Shown: one piece after another, positions 1-8,782 of the stretch
Layout: each line of letters begins with the position of its first letter
Numbering within the stretch: the stretch's first letter is position 1
Origin: Novosphingobium pokkalii
GTDB taxonomy: Bacteria; Pseudomonadota; Alphaproteobacteria; Sphingomonadales; Sphingomonadaceae
Reading direction: 5' to 3'
Assembly: GCF_014652855.1 (NCBI RefSeq)
Contig: NZ_BMZP01000003.1
Coordinates: 124,001 to 188,000, forward strand
DNA length: 64,000 bases
The notes under the pieces: model-generated
What the model saw: the letters and a program-made list of their open reading frames with translations, nothing else
Database searches by the model: none
Told to the model about the DNA's origin: nothing
Position numbers and translations under genes: made by a program

Positions 1-2
1 TC

Positions 3-533
3 GCCACGGTGCTGCCCGATGATGCCGCGAACGTGTTCATCACGCTTTCGGCGCGCAGCCTCAACCCCGCCGTGCAGATCATCGCGCGCGGCGAAGCGCC
101 CACCACCGAAAGCAAGCTGTTCCACGCCGGGGCCGACAAGGTGGTGCTGCCCACCCACATCGGCGCCGAACGCATCACCGAAATGATCCTCTACCCCGCC
201 ACCGGGGCGGCCATGGACGAAGGCAGCCCGATGGGCGAGGTGAAGCGCAAGCTGCACGATTTCGGGCTGGACCTGGAAGTGGTCACCTGCCCGCCCAAGG
301 GCGCGCTGACCGGTGCCAGCGTCGGCGAAGCCGAACGGCGCGGCAACGGCGCTTTCTTCATCGTCCAGATCGACCGCGCCCATGGCCAGCAGATCGCGCA
401 TCCCGGCGAGGACGTGCGGATCGAGGCGGGCGACCGCATCCTGCTGGTGGTGCGCGGCAGCCGCCTGTCGGCGGGCGCCGTGTTCCACGCCCCGGCGCGG
501 CCGATCAAGCACGGGCGCGCGCTGGTGCGCTGA
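3..533 (+). CDS. Potassium channel family protein, C-terminal RCK/TrkA part (5' truncated by window)
   Basis: The frame is already open at the window edge, so only the C-terminal ~177 residues are visible. The first ~60 residues resemble the second half of a TrkA_N (RCK) nucleotide-binding fold (NVFITLSARSLNP, then AGADKVVLP). They are followed by a TrkA_C-type domain ending in the usual AGDRILLVVRG strand. In this family these cytoplasmic domains gate a two-TM potassium pore, which would lie upstream of the window. The C-terminus is short and basic. It ends 12 bp before the convergent PEP carboxylase gene, with no clear terminator between them. Whether the missing part is an ion-channel pore or a stand-alone Trk subunit cannot be seen. 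Confidence 0.8.
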   Translation, partial: ATVLPDDAANVFITLSARSLNPAVQIIARGEAPTTESKLFHAGADKVVLPTHIGAERITEMILYPATGAAMDEGSPMGEVKRKLHDFGLDLEVVTCPPKGALTGASVGEAERRGNGAFFIVQIDRAHGQQIAHPGEDVRIEAGDRILLVVRGSRLSAGAVFHAPARPIKHGRALVR

Positions 534-545
534 TCGTTCGACAAC

Positions 546-3332
546 TTAGCCGTGCGCGCCGAAGTAGTTCGCCACGGCCACGGCCACGCGCAGGTTCAGG
601 GCATGGGCGCGCTCGATCGGATCGATGAACCGGGCGCGGATGGCGCCATAGTCCTCGCCTTCGTGGTCGGGGAAGTCGCTCGGCTCGTCCACGCTGAAAT
701 CCGCCACGTGGGGGATCGCCACCGGATAGGCGCGGCGCAACTGGGCCAGGGCATCGTCCACGCGCAGCGACAGCACCATTTCCAGCACGTCGTCGCGGCT
801 CACGTCGTTGGAACGCGAGAACGGCGGCACCTGCACCGCGCGCAGGAACATGTGCATCAGCAGCGACAGGCGCACGGCCTGGAGCAGGCCGATGTTGCGC
901 CGCTCTGCATCGACCACCGGATCCCGCCCTGAGGGCATGCCCGGCACCAGCGCGAGCAGGCGGTGCAGCTTCATCCAGTCGACCCGCAGGCGCGAGGTCA
1001 GGCGGCGGAACACGCCCGAGCGATCGTCCTTGGTGAGATATTCGGCCAGCGCCATGCACGCCGCTTCCAGGGCGGTTTCGGTGCCGCGATAAGGCCGGCT
1101 GGCCCAATAGGCGGAATTGAACAGCTCGCCATAAGCCGCCACCGTCTTGATCGAAGCGAGCCCATTGGCCGCACGCAGCAGGCGCACCAACTGGTTGCCA
1201 CGGTCGGACTGGCCGAGCAGTTCGGCAATCGCCTCCATCTCGTCGCCCGCCGCCGTGCCCGCCCCGGCGATCACGTTCACCGGATAGCCGATCTGTTGCA
1301 GGATGGCGTTGTGCGGGATCGCGCGGATCTGGCGCAAGCTCATCGAGCGATCGGCGGAAATGTCGGACTGGCGGCGCGACACGCGGCTGCCCGTGGCGGT
1401 CAGCATGCCCAGGCCAAACGCGGTGACCGCGCGGGCATAGGTCGCGCTCTTGAGGTGATCGCGCTGCACCCGGCGGATCGCGCGATAGAAATCGAGGCTG
1501 AGGTCGGTGCGATCATAGAACGGATCGCGCGCGGCGGGCGCGGTGAACGCCACTTCGGCTTCGGCAATGCGCGCCAGCGTGGCCAGCGCCAGTTCGTCGT
1601 TGCGGAAGAACAGATAGCCATCGCCGCCCTGGAAGCTGGCCTCGGCCTCCAGCGCGATACCCGCCTTGGCAAAGCGGCGGCGCGCCCAGCGGCTGAGCGG
1701 CCAGGTCAGGCGATCGGCAAAGCCGGCCGGATGCGCCCCGCGCCCCATGGATTCGCCATGCGTGTCGAACACCAGCGCCGCCACATCGGCCAGGCCGTTG
1801 TTGACCATGGCTTCGGCCAGGCGGCCTTGCAGGCGCTCGATCGCCAAGGCGGCGGGCAACTGGCCGATGAAGCGGCCGGCGTCGGAAAAGCCGGTCTGGA
1901 TCGACACGCGCCCGCGCCCGCGCACATAGTCGCGATAGGCCTCTTCGGCGAGCAGCGCTTCGAGGAAGCGACCGCCATGCTCCAGCGCGGTCTCGGTCTC
2001 GAACAGGGGAGACACGTCCACCTTGTCCTCGATGCCGAACAGCTTGGCGAAATAGAGCGCGGCCAGCACGGTCTGCGGCTGCTCGCATTCGGCGATCAGC
2101 ATGCGGATCGGCGCATCGGCGTCGATATGGTGCAGGATCTGCGCCATGGCCAGAAACTGGCGGATCGCGGTGCTGGTCTCGATCGCCAGCGCGGCGAAGT
2201 TGACGCGCAGCGGCTTCACTTCGGCCAGCAGCTCGCGCAGGCGCGAGATCGCGCTCTTGCTGGCAATGTCGAGCGTGCCTTCCGGGTCGATCCGGCGGCG
2301 CAAGGCGTTGTGAAGCTGCGAGGAATTGACCCGGAAGTGGATCCACCCCATGCCCAGGCCATCCGCGCGCATGGCGCCCGCCAGCGTCGCCAGGCCCACC
2401 GCCACGTCGCCATCTTCGGCAGCGGCGGCATCGGCTTCCAGCGTGGCAATCAGCGGCGCCAGGCTGAGCAACTTGGCCGGATCGTCGGCCGTCAGGCGGT
2501 TGGCCGCCGATGCCAATCCCTCGGGCGTATCGAGTGGGCGCGAAAACAGCTCCGCCATTTCCGAAGCATGGGCCTGCGCCGCATCGAGCGTGGCGACCAT
2601 CGCGTGATCGGGCACCAGGCTGGCAAGCCCCGACGAATAGGTGGCCAAACGGCGCGCCTTTTCGCGCAGGCGGAATGCGACCGAGGTGTGCCAGCCGATA
2701 TCGGTGCGGCCATCCATGTCATAGCCGACCCAGGTGGCAAAGCGGAACGGCAGCGGCCGGAAATCGAGCCAGCGACCCGGCCAGCGCTGGCGGGCATGGG
2801 CCAGCAGCGTGGCGTTGATGCGGTCGCGCGCATGGCCGGCACGCTCGATCGCGTTGCACACTTCAAGGTGCTCGAATTCCAGGGTGATCTTGGGGCCGTT
2901 GGCCGGCAGGGCACACACCGTGGAGGCCAGCGGATCGTCGGCCAGCGCGGCCGTGGCTACGGCATCGGCCTGCGCCGGATTGAGCAGGAACGTGGGGTGC
3001 GCGGTGAACACCGCATGCAGCAGCGGCTTTTCCCAGCGGGCGCGGAACTGACTGAAGCCGTCTTCCTCGTCCAGCAAGGCGGCCACGCGCGCCAGGTTCT
3101 CGTCGGGATTGGTCGGCGCCACCAGCCGGCGCAGGCGCCCGGCACGGCTTTGCAGCGCCTCGCACTCCAACTCGGCCACCAGGCTTTCCATGTCGTCGAG
3201 CGACAGGGCACCGGTCTCCAGCTCGCGCGAGAGATCGTGGCTGAGCTGGAATACCGGATTGAACAGCGGCGTTTCGGCGGTCCGCTCGTGCAGCTTGCGC
3301 AAACGGTCCCTGAGCTTCGCGACGGTCTTCAT
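546..3332 (-). CDS. ppc: Divergent phosphoenolpyruvate carboxylase
   Basis: A 928-residue protein of normal PEPC length. PEPC catalyses anaplerotic carboxylation of PEP to oxaloacetate in the cytoplasm. Family landmarks are recognisable in order: VFTAHPTF (catalytic His motif, classically TAHPTE), WVGYDMDGRTD (classically GGDRDGNP), SPLFETETAL (metal-binding Glu), TGFSDAG (classically GYSDSxKD) and THGESMGRGAHP (classically HGRGGxxGRGG). Several are degenerate, including loss of the SxKD lysine and shortening of the HGRGG loop. The start at 3332 (MKTVAKLRDR) is preferred to an ATG at 3404 because GGGGGGAAACGGCAG directly precedes it. It lies downstream of the KDPG aldolase gene on the same strand, with an 86-bp gap, so the two may be co-transcribed and both concern the PEP/pyruvate node. 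The family call is firm. Catalytic competence is not. Confidence 0.8.
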   Translation of the reverse strand: MKTVAKLRDRLRKLHERTAETPLFNPVFQLSHDLSRELETGALSLDDMESLVAELECEALQSRAGRLRRLVAPTNPDENLARVAALLDEEDGFSQFRARWEKPLLHAVFTAHPTFLLNPAQADAVATAALADDPLASTVCALPANGPKITLEFEHLEVCNAIERAGHARDRINATLLAHARQRWPGRWLDFRPLPFRFATWVGYDMDGRTDIGWHTSVAFRLREKARRLATYSSGLASLVPDHAMVATLDAAQAHASEMAELFSRPLDTPEGLASAANRLTADDPAKLLSLAPLIATLEADAAAAEDGDVAVGLATLAGAMRADGLGMGWIHFRVNSSQLHNALRRRIDPEGTLDIASKSAISRLRELLAEVKPLRVNFAALAIETSTAIRQFLAMAQILHHIDADAPIRMLIAECEQPQTVLAALYFAKLFGIEDKVDVSPLFETETALEHGGRFLEALLAEEAYRDYVRGRGRVSIQTGFSDAGRFIGQLPAALAIERLQGRLAEAMVNNGLADVAALVFDTHGESMGRGAHPAGFADRLTWPLSRWARRRFAKAGIALEAEASFQGGDGYLFFRNDELALATLARIAEAEVAFTAPAARDPFYDRTDLSLDFYRAIRRVQRDHLKSATYARAVTAFGLGMLTATGSRVSRRQSDISADRSMSLRQIRAIPHNAILQQIGYPVNVIAGAGTAAGDEMEAIAELLGQSDRGNQLVRLLRAANGLASIKTVAAYGELFNSAYWASRPYRGTETALEAACMALAEYLTKDDRSGVFRRLTSRLRVDWMKLHRLLALVPGMPSGRDPVVDAERRNIGLLQAVRLSLLMHMFLRAVQVPPFSRSNDVSRDDVLEMVLSLRVDDALAQLRRAYPVAIPHVADFSVDEPSDFPDHEGEDYGAIRARFIDPIERAHALNLRVAVAVANYFGAHG

Positions 3333-3418
3333 CTGCCGTTTCCCCCCTGCTGGCTGTGATGCCGTTTGCGGCTTCCTGGTCGAGCGCGCGTTCCTGGCCG
3401 CCACCCCGCGTGGCCCGG

Positions 3419-4036
3419 TCAGGCCTTGGCGAGCGCCGAGGCCTCGCGCGCCAAGCGCTCGATCTCGGCTTCGTCGGGTGCGCCCTTGGGCACGACCCAG
3501 CTACCACCCACGCAGAGCACGCGATCGAACGAGAGCCATTCGGGCGCGGTCGCGGCGCTGATTCCGCCCGTGGGGCAGAAACGCGCCTGATAGAACGGCG
3601 CGGCCAGGGCCTTGAGCGCTGGCAGCCCGCCCGAGGTGGAAGCGGGGAAGAACTTGAAATGGGTCAGCCCCAGATCAAGCCCACGCATGATGTCGGCAGC
3701 GCAAGCAGTGCCGGGCAGGAACGGAATGCCCGCGTCCACGGCGGCCTGGCCCAGGCGGTCGGTCAGCCCCGGCGAGACGATGAATTCGGCGCCAGCATCG
3801 ATCGCGGCCTTGAGTTCATCGGGATTGGTCACCGTGCCGGCGCCAACGATGGCCCCTTCGACACTCTTCATCGCGGTGATCGCATCGAGCGCCGCCGGTG
3901 TGCGCAGCGTCACTTCCAGAACACGCAGGCCACCAGCAACCAGCGCGCGCGCAACCGGCACGGCATGGGCCACATCATCGATCACCAGCACCGGAATGAC
4001 AGGCGCCGTGCGCATGATGGCTTCGATCGGCTTCAT
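3419..4036 (-). CDS. eda: 2-keto-3-deoxy-6-phosphogluconate (KDPG) aldolase
   Basis: This 205-residue TIM-barrel aldolase cleaves KDPG to pyruvate and glyceraldehyde 3-phosphate, the last step of the Entner-Doudoroff pathway. The catalytic Glu lies in [14 protein letters not shown] follows, and the Schiff-base Lys is in THFKFFPAS. The length matches the family. The start at 4036 (MKPIEAIM) is chosen because GGGGAGAG lies just upstream. The in-frame ATG at 4051 would place that Shine-Dalgarno inside the coding region. The other pathway genes (zwf, edd, glk) are not in the window. The gene is followed on the same strand by PEP carboxylase. Confidence 0.95.
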   Translation of the reverse strand: MKPIEAIMRTAPVIPVLVIDDVAHAVPVARALVAGGLRVLEVTLRTPAALDAITAMKSVEGAIVGAGTVTNPDELKAAIDAGAEFIVSPGLTDRLGQAAVDAGIPFLPGTACAADIMRGLDLGLTHFKFFPASTSGGLPALKALAAPFYQARFCPTGGISAATAPEWLSFDRVLCVGGSWVVPKGAPDEAEIERLAREASALAKA

Positions 4037-4150
4037 GAACTCTCCCCGCATTTGGCAGGAGAAAAGCCTAGCCCCTCAACGCACGGTTGTGCACCCGCTA
4101 ACAGCCCCGGCGCATAGCTATTTCCTCAAAGTGTGGCAAAAGCGCGCTGC

Positions 4151-4299
4151 CTAGGGCCTGTGGGGATTTAGGCCAGGGTGGAGCGAGAATGGCTGATTTT
4201 CGTGACCCGGAGCGCAGCGTACTTTCGGTACGTGAGCACCGGAAGCGCGAAAAGCGGCCGTTCGCAGCCCGCCATGGGCTGAATCCCCACAGGCCCTAG
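4151..4299. repeat. MITE-like element with 18-bp perfect terminal inverted repeats
   Basis: The ends are CTAGGGCCTGTGGGGATT (4151-4168) and its exact reverse complement (4282-4299). The 113 bp between them also fold back: the left part (GCGAGAATGGCTGATTTTCG) pairs with the right part (CGAAAAGCGGCCGTTCGC) with few mismatches. At the centre is a perfect CGTAC-TTTCG-GTACG hairpin. The whole element is therefore one long imperfect hairpin with no coding capacity. It lies upstream of eda and just past the hemN stop. The CTAG at both ends could be part of the element or a target duplication; as it is itself palindromic the two cannot be told apart. Confidence 0.8.
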
Positions 4300-5714
4300 A
4301 CGGCCGAACTGAACTGATGCCCGCCACCGCGATAGGCATCGAACAGCACGGCGATGGAGCGATGATAGGGCGCGCTGTGCGGTGCCAGCACCAGCCGCTG
4401 CCCTTCGATCCGGGCCAGGCCGCGCGCCAGGAACGGCGCCAGCCCTTCCCGCGCCTCGTCCATCAGGTCCGTCGGCAGGTCCACCGCTTCGTGGCACAGC
4501 AGGGTTTCGATCACCGCCGCGCGGCGCTGGTCCTCTGCGCTTTGCACCAGCCCGCGTGTGCCGGCCAGGCGCCCGGCTTCCACCTGCTGGCGATAACGGC
4601 CGGCGTTCTTTTCGTTCTGCACCAGCAGGCCGGGAAACATGCCCACCGATGAAGCCCCAAGGCCGATCAGCGCGCCTGCGGTATCGTCGGTAAAGCCCTG
4701 GAAATTGCGCCGCAGCGTGCCGTTGCGCCGCGCCTGGGCCAGATCGTCCTGCGGCCGGGCAAAGTGATCGAAGCCGATGGCGTCATAGCCCGCCCCGCGC
4801 AGATGCGCCGATCCCTGCGCCGCCATGGCAAAGCGGGTGCGCTGGCCGGGCAGCGCGGCCACGTCGATCCGCCGCTGGCGCGGCACCACGTGCGGCACAT
4901 GGGCATAGCCGAACAGCGCGACGCGGTCGGGTGCCATGGCCACGGCGGTGTCGAGCGTTTGCGCCAGCACGGCTTCGTCCTGATAGGGCAGGCCATACAT
5001 CAGGTCGAAATTGATCGAATCCACCCCGGCCCCGCGCAATCCGTCCATGGCGCGGGCAATATCCGCCTCCGGCTGAACCCGTCCGATCGCGGCCTGCACA
5101 CGCGGATCGAAGGTCTGCACGCCCAGGCTGGCCTTGATCACCCCGATGCCGCGAATGGCGGTGAACCACTGCGGCGCCAGGCTGCGCGGATCGAGTTCGA
5201 GCGAGAGCACCGGCCGCGCCAGGCGGAAGTTCAGCGTCAGCGTATCGATCAGGCGAACGAAGTCGGTGGGCGAAATGGCATTGGGGCTGCCCCCGCCAAA
5301 GGCGATGCGGGTGATGCGCGCCTGCGGCCCGATCGCCTGCGCCACCATTTCGATCTCGCGGTGCAGGGCGCCGAGATAGGCGGACAGGCGCTGGCTGCGG
5401 TTGGCCGCCCCGGTGTTGCACCCGCAATACCAGCAGATTTCCTGGCAATACGGGATATGCAGATAGAGCGAGACCGGCCCCTGCAAGCGCGCCAGCGCGG
5501 CTACTTGCGCATCCGCCAGATCGACATCGGCAAATTCGGCGGCGGTGGGATAGCTGGTGTAGCGCGGCACGGGCCGCGCCAAAAGCTCGGGATACCACGT
5601 CCAATCGGCAAATCGCTCACCCAAACCGGACCCGATGGTGGGGTTCGGCAGGGTTGCGACTGCGGTGTTCAGGGTGTCTGGCTTTTGGGCAACTGGGCCT
5701 GCTTCAAGCGACAT
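4296..5714 (-). CDS. hemN: Oxygen-independent coproporphyrinogen III dehydrogenase (radical SAM)
   Basis: A 472-residue radical SAM enzyme that decarboxylates coproporphyrinogen III to protoporphyrinogen IX without oxygen, supplying heme at low O2. The cluster motif is YCQEICWYCGCN near residue 90 (CxxxCxxC plus the extra Cys typical of HemN). GGGSPN and the HemN C-terminal domain follow. The start at 5714 (MSLEAG) has AGGAGG nine bases upstream; an ATG at 5756 is less likely. The start overlaps the end of the small upstream gene, so it appears to be the last gene of the cco operon. That fits co-regulation with the heme-rich cbb3 oxidase. The stop codon overlaps the right end of the 149-bp repeat. 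Confidence 0.93.
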   Translation of the reverse strand: MSLEAGPVAQKPDTLNTAVATLPNPTIGSGLGERFADWTWYPELLARPVPRYTSYPTAAEFADVDLADAQVAALARLQGPVSLYLHIPYCQEICWYCGCNTGAANRSQRLSAYLGALHREIEMVAQAIGPQARITRIAFGGGSPNAISPTDFVRLIDTLTLNFRLARPVLSLELDPRSLAPQWFTAIRGIGVIKASLGVQTFDPRVQAAIGRVQPEADIARAMDGLRGAGVDSINFDLMYGLPYQDEAVLAQTLDTAVAMAPDRVALFGYAHVPHVVPRQRRIDVAALPGQRTRFAMAAQGSAHLRGAGYDAIGFDHFARPQDDLAQARRNGTLRRNFQGFTDDTAGALIGLGASSVGMFPGLLVQNEKNAGRYRQQVEAGRLAGTRGLVQSAEDQRRAAVIETLLCHEAVDLPTDLMDEAREGLAPFLARGLARIEGQRLVLAPHSAPYHRSIAVLFDAYRGGGHQFSSAV

Positions 5715-5997
5715 CGTCGTCGTCCTCCTGGCCACAGCAGCTATCGCCCCCGGCACGCTTGCGCATTGCGCTATGGCAAATCGCGCAACACGGCGCAGAC
5801 CCGTCGCCCACCGGCTTGCGCGCAGGCGCGCGCCCGGCCAGGCGGATCAGCAGGACATGCCCCGCCTCGCCACAGATCGGCACGGCCAGCGCGCCGCCGT
5901 CGGCGCTGAGCGCCAGGGCCGGCGCCGGCAGGGCCAGCCGCAGCACCGCGGCCACGCTGGCCAGCGCCACCAGCCGCAGGCGCGTCTCGCGCGTCAT
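5704..5997 (-). CDS. Small exported Cys-rich protein, DUF2946-like
   Basis: A 97-residue protein with an N-terminal hydrophobic signal (VALASVAAVLRLALPAPALA), a CCAICH motif in the second half and an acidic tail (CCGQEDDDD). The short length, the leader and the C-x-x-C-H motif resemble DUF2946 proteins, which are often found near copper or cytochrome oxidase genes. The motif could bind metal, or heme if exported, but no function is known. The start overlaps the ccoS stop (ATGA) and the end overlaps the hemN start, so it is translationally embedded in the cbb3 oxidase operon. A role in oxidase maturation is inferred from position only. Confidence 0.6.
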   Translation of the reverse strand: MTRETRLRLVALASVAAVLRLALPAPALALSADGGALAVPICGEAGHVLLIRLAGRAPARKPVGDGSAPCCAICHSAMRKRAGGDSCCGQEDDDDVA

Positions 5998-6155
5998 GAT
6001 CTGTCGTCCCGCTCGTCCGTTTCGTCGATCAGGATGCGCGCGGCTGCACCGTCCAGATCGACGAACTGCCCCCGGCGCAGCGCCCAGAAAAAGGCGCAGA
6101 GCCCGATCAACCCCATGCCGAGCGCAATCGGGATCAACAGTGCGATGGAGGTCAT
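5994..6155 (-). CDS. ccoS: Cbb3-type oxidase assembly protein CcoS
   Basis: A 53-residue protein read directly from the sequence: MTSIALLIPIALGMGLIGLC, then AFFWALRRGQFVDLDG and an acidic tail. One N-terminal membrane helix followed by FxWALRxGQFxDLDG is the hallmark of CcoS/FixS, which is needed for cofactor insertion into cbb3 oxidase. It overlaps the upstream ccoI stop (ATGA) and the downstream small gene (ATGA), the usual GHIS order. Confidence 0.93.
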   Translation of the reverse strand: MTSIALLIPIALGMGLIGLCAFFWALRRGQFVDLDGAAARILIDETDERDDRS

Positions 6156-8305
6156 GCCCGTTGCTCCTTGACCAGAGACAGGCGCAGCGAATTGGCCACG
6201 ACGATCAGCGAAGACGTGGACATCGCCACCGCCGCGATCAACGGCGTCACCAGCCCGGCCATGGCCAGCGGCACGGCCAGCAGGTTATAGGCGATGGCCA
6301 GGGCAAAATTCTGCCGCACCACGCGCATCGTCGCGCGCGCCATGCGCACGCTGCGCGGCAGCGCCATGAGCGAGGCGCCGGTGAACACCACTTCGGCGGC
6401 CTGGCGACCCACGTCGCTCGCCGTGCCCGGCGCGATCGAGGCATATGCAGCGGCCAGTGCCGGCCCGTCGTTGAGCCCATCGCCCACCATCAGCACGCGC
6501 CGCCCGCCCGCCGCCAGCCGCGCGATGGCATCGTGCTTGTCGTGCGGACTGGCGCTGGCCTGCGCGGTCAGGCCGGTCTGCCGCGCTACCTGGGCCACGG
6601 CCTGGGCATTGTCGCCCGACAGGATCGAGGCCTCCAGGCCCAGACCGCGCAAGGCGTCGAGCGCCATCACGGCATCGGGGCGCAAGGCATCGGCATAACC
6701 GATCAGGCGCACCGGATCGGCACCCAGCGCCAGTGCGGCCGCCATGCCTCCGGTGGGGGAAGAAGGCCGGCCGAGCGAGACCGGCACTTCGTGCCACAGC
6801 GCGGTGATCCCGCGCCCGACGACTTCCTCCACCTGGGCCAGCGGCTGCGCTTTCACCCCGCGCCCGGCCAGAGCTTCGGCCAGGCCCTGCGACAGCGGAT
6901 GGCGGCTGTGGCTGGCGAGGGCCAGGGCCACGCCCGCCTCGTCAGGCGTCAGGGCATCGAGCGCGCCGGCATCGGGTACCGGCCGTCCCAGGGTCAGCGT
7001 TCCGGTCTTGTCGATCAGCACGCGGTCCACTTCGGCCAGGCGTTCCAGCGCGGAGCCATCCTTGATCAGCACGCCGCGCTTCATCAGCGCACCGGCCGCC
7101 ACCACTTGCGCCACCGGCACCGCCAACCCCAGCGCGCAAGGGCAAGTGATGATCAGCACGGCAATGGCAATCACCAGCGCGTGATAGAACCCCGCCCCCG
7201 CCAGCATCCAGCCGGCAAAGGTCAGCGCCGCCAGGCTGTGCACCGCCGGGGCATAGAGCCGCGAGGCGCGATCGGCGATCCGCACATAGCGCGAGCGGGA
7301 CTGACCGGCCGCCTCCATCAGGCGGGCGATTTCGGCCAGGGCAGTATCTTCGCCGATCGCCCGCACTTCCACGTCGAGCGGGGCGTCTGCGTTGAGCGTG
7401 CCTGCCAGCACGGCATCGCCCACGCCAGCGGGCACGGGGGCGCTTTCGCCAGTCAGCAGCGCGCGATCGAGGCGGCTGGCCCCACGCAGCACCACGCCAT
7501 CGGCGGCCAGGCGCTCTCCGGCGGCAACGCGCATCACCATGCCGGGCGCCAGGTCCGCCGCCGCCAGCCAAGCCGTGGTGCCATCGGCGGCCACCACCAG
7601 CGCACCGGGCGCAGCCTGGCGCAGTAGTGCGTCCACCCCGGCGCGGGCGCGATCGCGCATCATCGCGTCGAGCGCGCGGCCCGCGAGCAGGAAGAACAGC
7701 AGCATCAGCGTGCCGTCGAACCAGGCCTCTGCGCCATGCGTGACGGTTTCATAAAACGACAGCGCGGTGGCCAGCGTGACACCGATGGAAATCGGCACGT
7801 CCATGTTGGTGCGCCCATGCCGCAGCGCGCCCCAGGCCGAGCGGAAGAACGGTCGCCCGGCGTAGACGATCGCCGGCACGCCGATCAGCGCGGAAAGCCA
7901 GTGGAACAGATCGCGCGTCGTGCCATCCGCGCCCGACCAGACACTGACCGAGAGCAGCATCACGTTCATGCAGGCAAAGGCCGCCACCGCCAGCGGCGCC
8001 AGCAGCGGCCGCACTGCGGAAGGCGCCTGTTCCAGCACCGTGGCGCGCGGCTGCGCAGCAAATCCGGCATTGGCCAGCGCGGCGACCAGATCTGGCACGG
8101 TTACCGCTTCGGCATGGGTGACCCCCACGCTGCGCGCGGTCAGGTTGGCGCGCGCGGTGGTCACGCCCGACACGCCGCCCAGCGCGCGCTCCACCTTCCC
8201 CATGCACCCGGCGCAATGCATCCCCGGCACCGACAAGGCGGTGTGGACCTGCCCCGCTGCCCCGGCCGCGCCGGGTCGGTCCAGCGTCTGTGCCGCCTGG
8301 GTCAT
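6152..8305 (-). CDS. ccoI: Copper-transporting P1B-type ATPase for cbb3 oxidase assembly
   Basis: A 717-residue P-type ATPase (FixI/CcoI). Family members move copper across the inner membrane for the CuB site of cbb3 oxidase. An N-terminal HMA domain carries GMHCAGCMGKVE (Cys31 and Cys34). The transmembrane CPC motif is in CPCALGLAVP, the phosphorylation site is DKTGTLTLG and the hinge is GDGLNDGPAL. The start at 8305 (MTQAAQ) is taken because its ATG overlaps the ccoH stop as ATGA; an ATG at 8368 would run deep into ccoH. It is fourth in the ccoGHIS set and overlaps ccoS downstream. Confidence 0.95.
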   Translation of the reverse strand: MTQAAQTLDRPGAAGAAGQVHTALSVPGMHCAGCMGKVERALGGVSGVTTARANLTARSVGVTHAEAVTVPDLVAALANAGFAAQPRATVLEQAPSAVRPLLAPLAVAAFACMNVMLLSVSVWSGADGTTRDLFHWLSALIGVPAIVYAGRPFFRSAWGALRHGRTNMDVPISIGVTLATALSFYETVTHGAEAWFDGTLMLLFFLLAGRALDAMMRDRARAGVDALLRQAAPGALVVAADGTTAWLAAADLAPGMVMRVAAGERLAADGVVLRGASRLDRALLTGESAPVPAGVGDAVLAGTLNADAPLDVEVRAIGEDTALAEIARLMEAAGQSRSRYVRIADRASRLYAPAVHSLAALTFAGWMLAGAGFYHALVIAIAVLIITCPCALGLAVPVAQVVAAGALMKRGVLIKDGSALERLAEVDRVLIDKTGTLTLGRPVPDAGALDALTPDEAGVALALASHSRHPLSQGLAEALAGRGVKAQPLAQVEEVVGRGITALWHEVPVSLGRPSSPTGGMAAALALGADPVRLIGYADALRPDAVMALDALRGLGLEASILSGDNAQAVAQVARQTGLTAQASASPHDKHDAIARLAAGGRRVLMVGDGLNDGPALAAAYASIAPGTASDVGRQAAEVVFTGASLMALPRSVRMARATMRVVRQNFALAIAYNLLAVPLAMAGLVTPLIAAVAMSTSSLIVVANSLRLSLVKEQRA

Positions 8306-8769
8306 CCCACGTCTCCCATCATGCGCCACGTGGCGCCCTGCCGCACCACCCTCAGCTTGATCCGCCAACGCCCGGCCGGCAGGCTGGCGCGATAATGGCC
8401 CGGCGCCGTTTCATTCAGCGTCAGCGCCAGATCGTCGCGCAGGCCCAGCGGGTGTTCGGCCACGGCGGTCACTTGCGCGCCGGCCAGCGCATGGCCCTGC
8501 GCGTCGCTCAGCGTCACCGCCAGCGCGCCGTCGCTGCTGCGGGCAACCGCCCCGTTCCAGCCCAGCGCGCGTTCGCTGCGGGCCTCGCCCAGCCAGCGGT
8601 TGAAGTTCTGGCTGGCGACATAGGAGTTTTCCACGACCACGCCGCCAAAGGTGGAGGTGGCCAGCCGCGCCATGATCACGTTGACGACGATCACCACGCC
8701 AAAGAACGTGACGAGGATCGCGGCCATGTGGCGGCCGGTAAACGGACGGACAACACGATGCTGGGTCAT
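8302..8769 (-). CDS. ccoH: Cbb3 oxidase accessory protein FixH/CcoH
   Basis: A 155-residue protein with one N-terminal membrane helix (ILVTFFGVVIVVNVIMA) followed by a periplasmic beta-rich domain. That domain contains the FixH-typical stretch SYVASQNFNRWL and ends in a strand with RWRIKLRVVRQG. FixH proteins stabilise cbb3 oxidase assembly. It sits 13 bp after ccoG and overlaps ccoI by ATGA, exactly the canonical order. Confidence 0.93.
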   Translation of the reverse strand: MTQHRVVRPFTGRHMAAILVTFFGVVIVVNVIMARLATSTFGGVVVENSYVASQNFNRWLGEARSERALGWNGAVARSSDGALAVTLSDAQGHALAGAQVTAVAEHPLGLRDDLALTLNETAPGHYRASLPAGRWRIKLRVVRQGATWRMMGDVG

Positions 8770-8782
8770 CGGCCTGCTCCTT

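Noticed and set aside
963..3359. Long open frame opposite to PEP carboxylase
   Set aside because: Antisense frame rich in Arg, Gln, His and Ala with no family motifs; a product of high-GC codon bias in the true gene.
5654..7627. 657-codon frame opposite to hemN/ccoS/ccoI
   Set aside because: Crosses several real overlapping genes and carries no motif.
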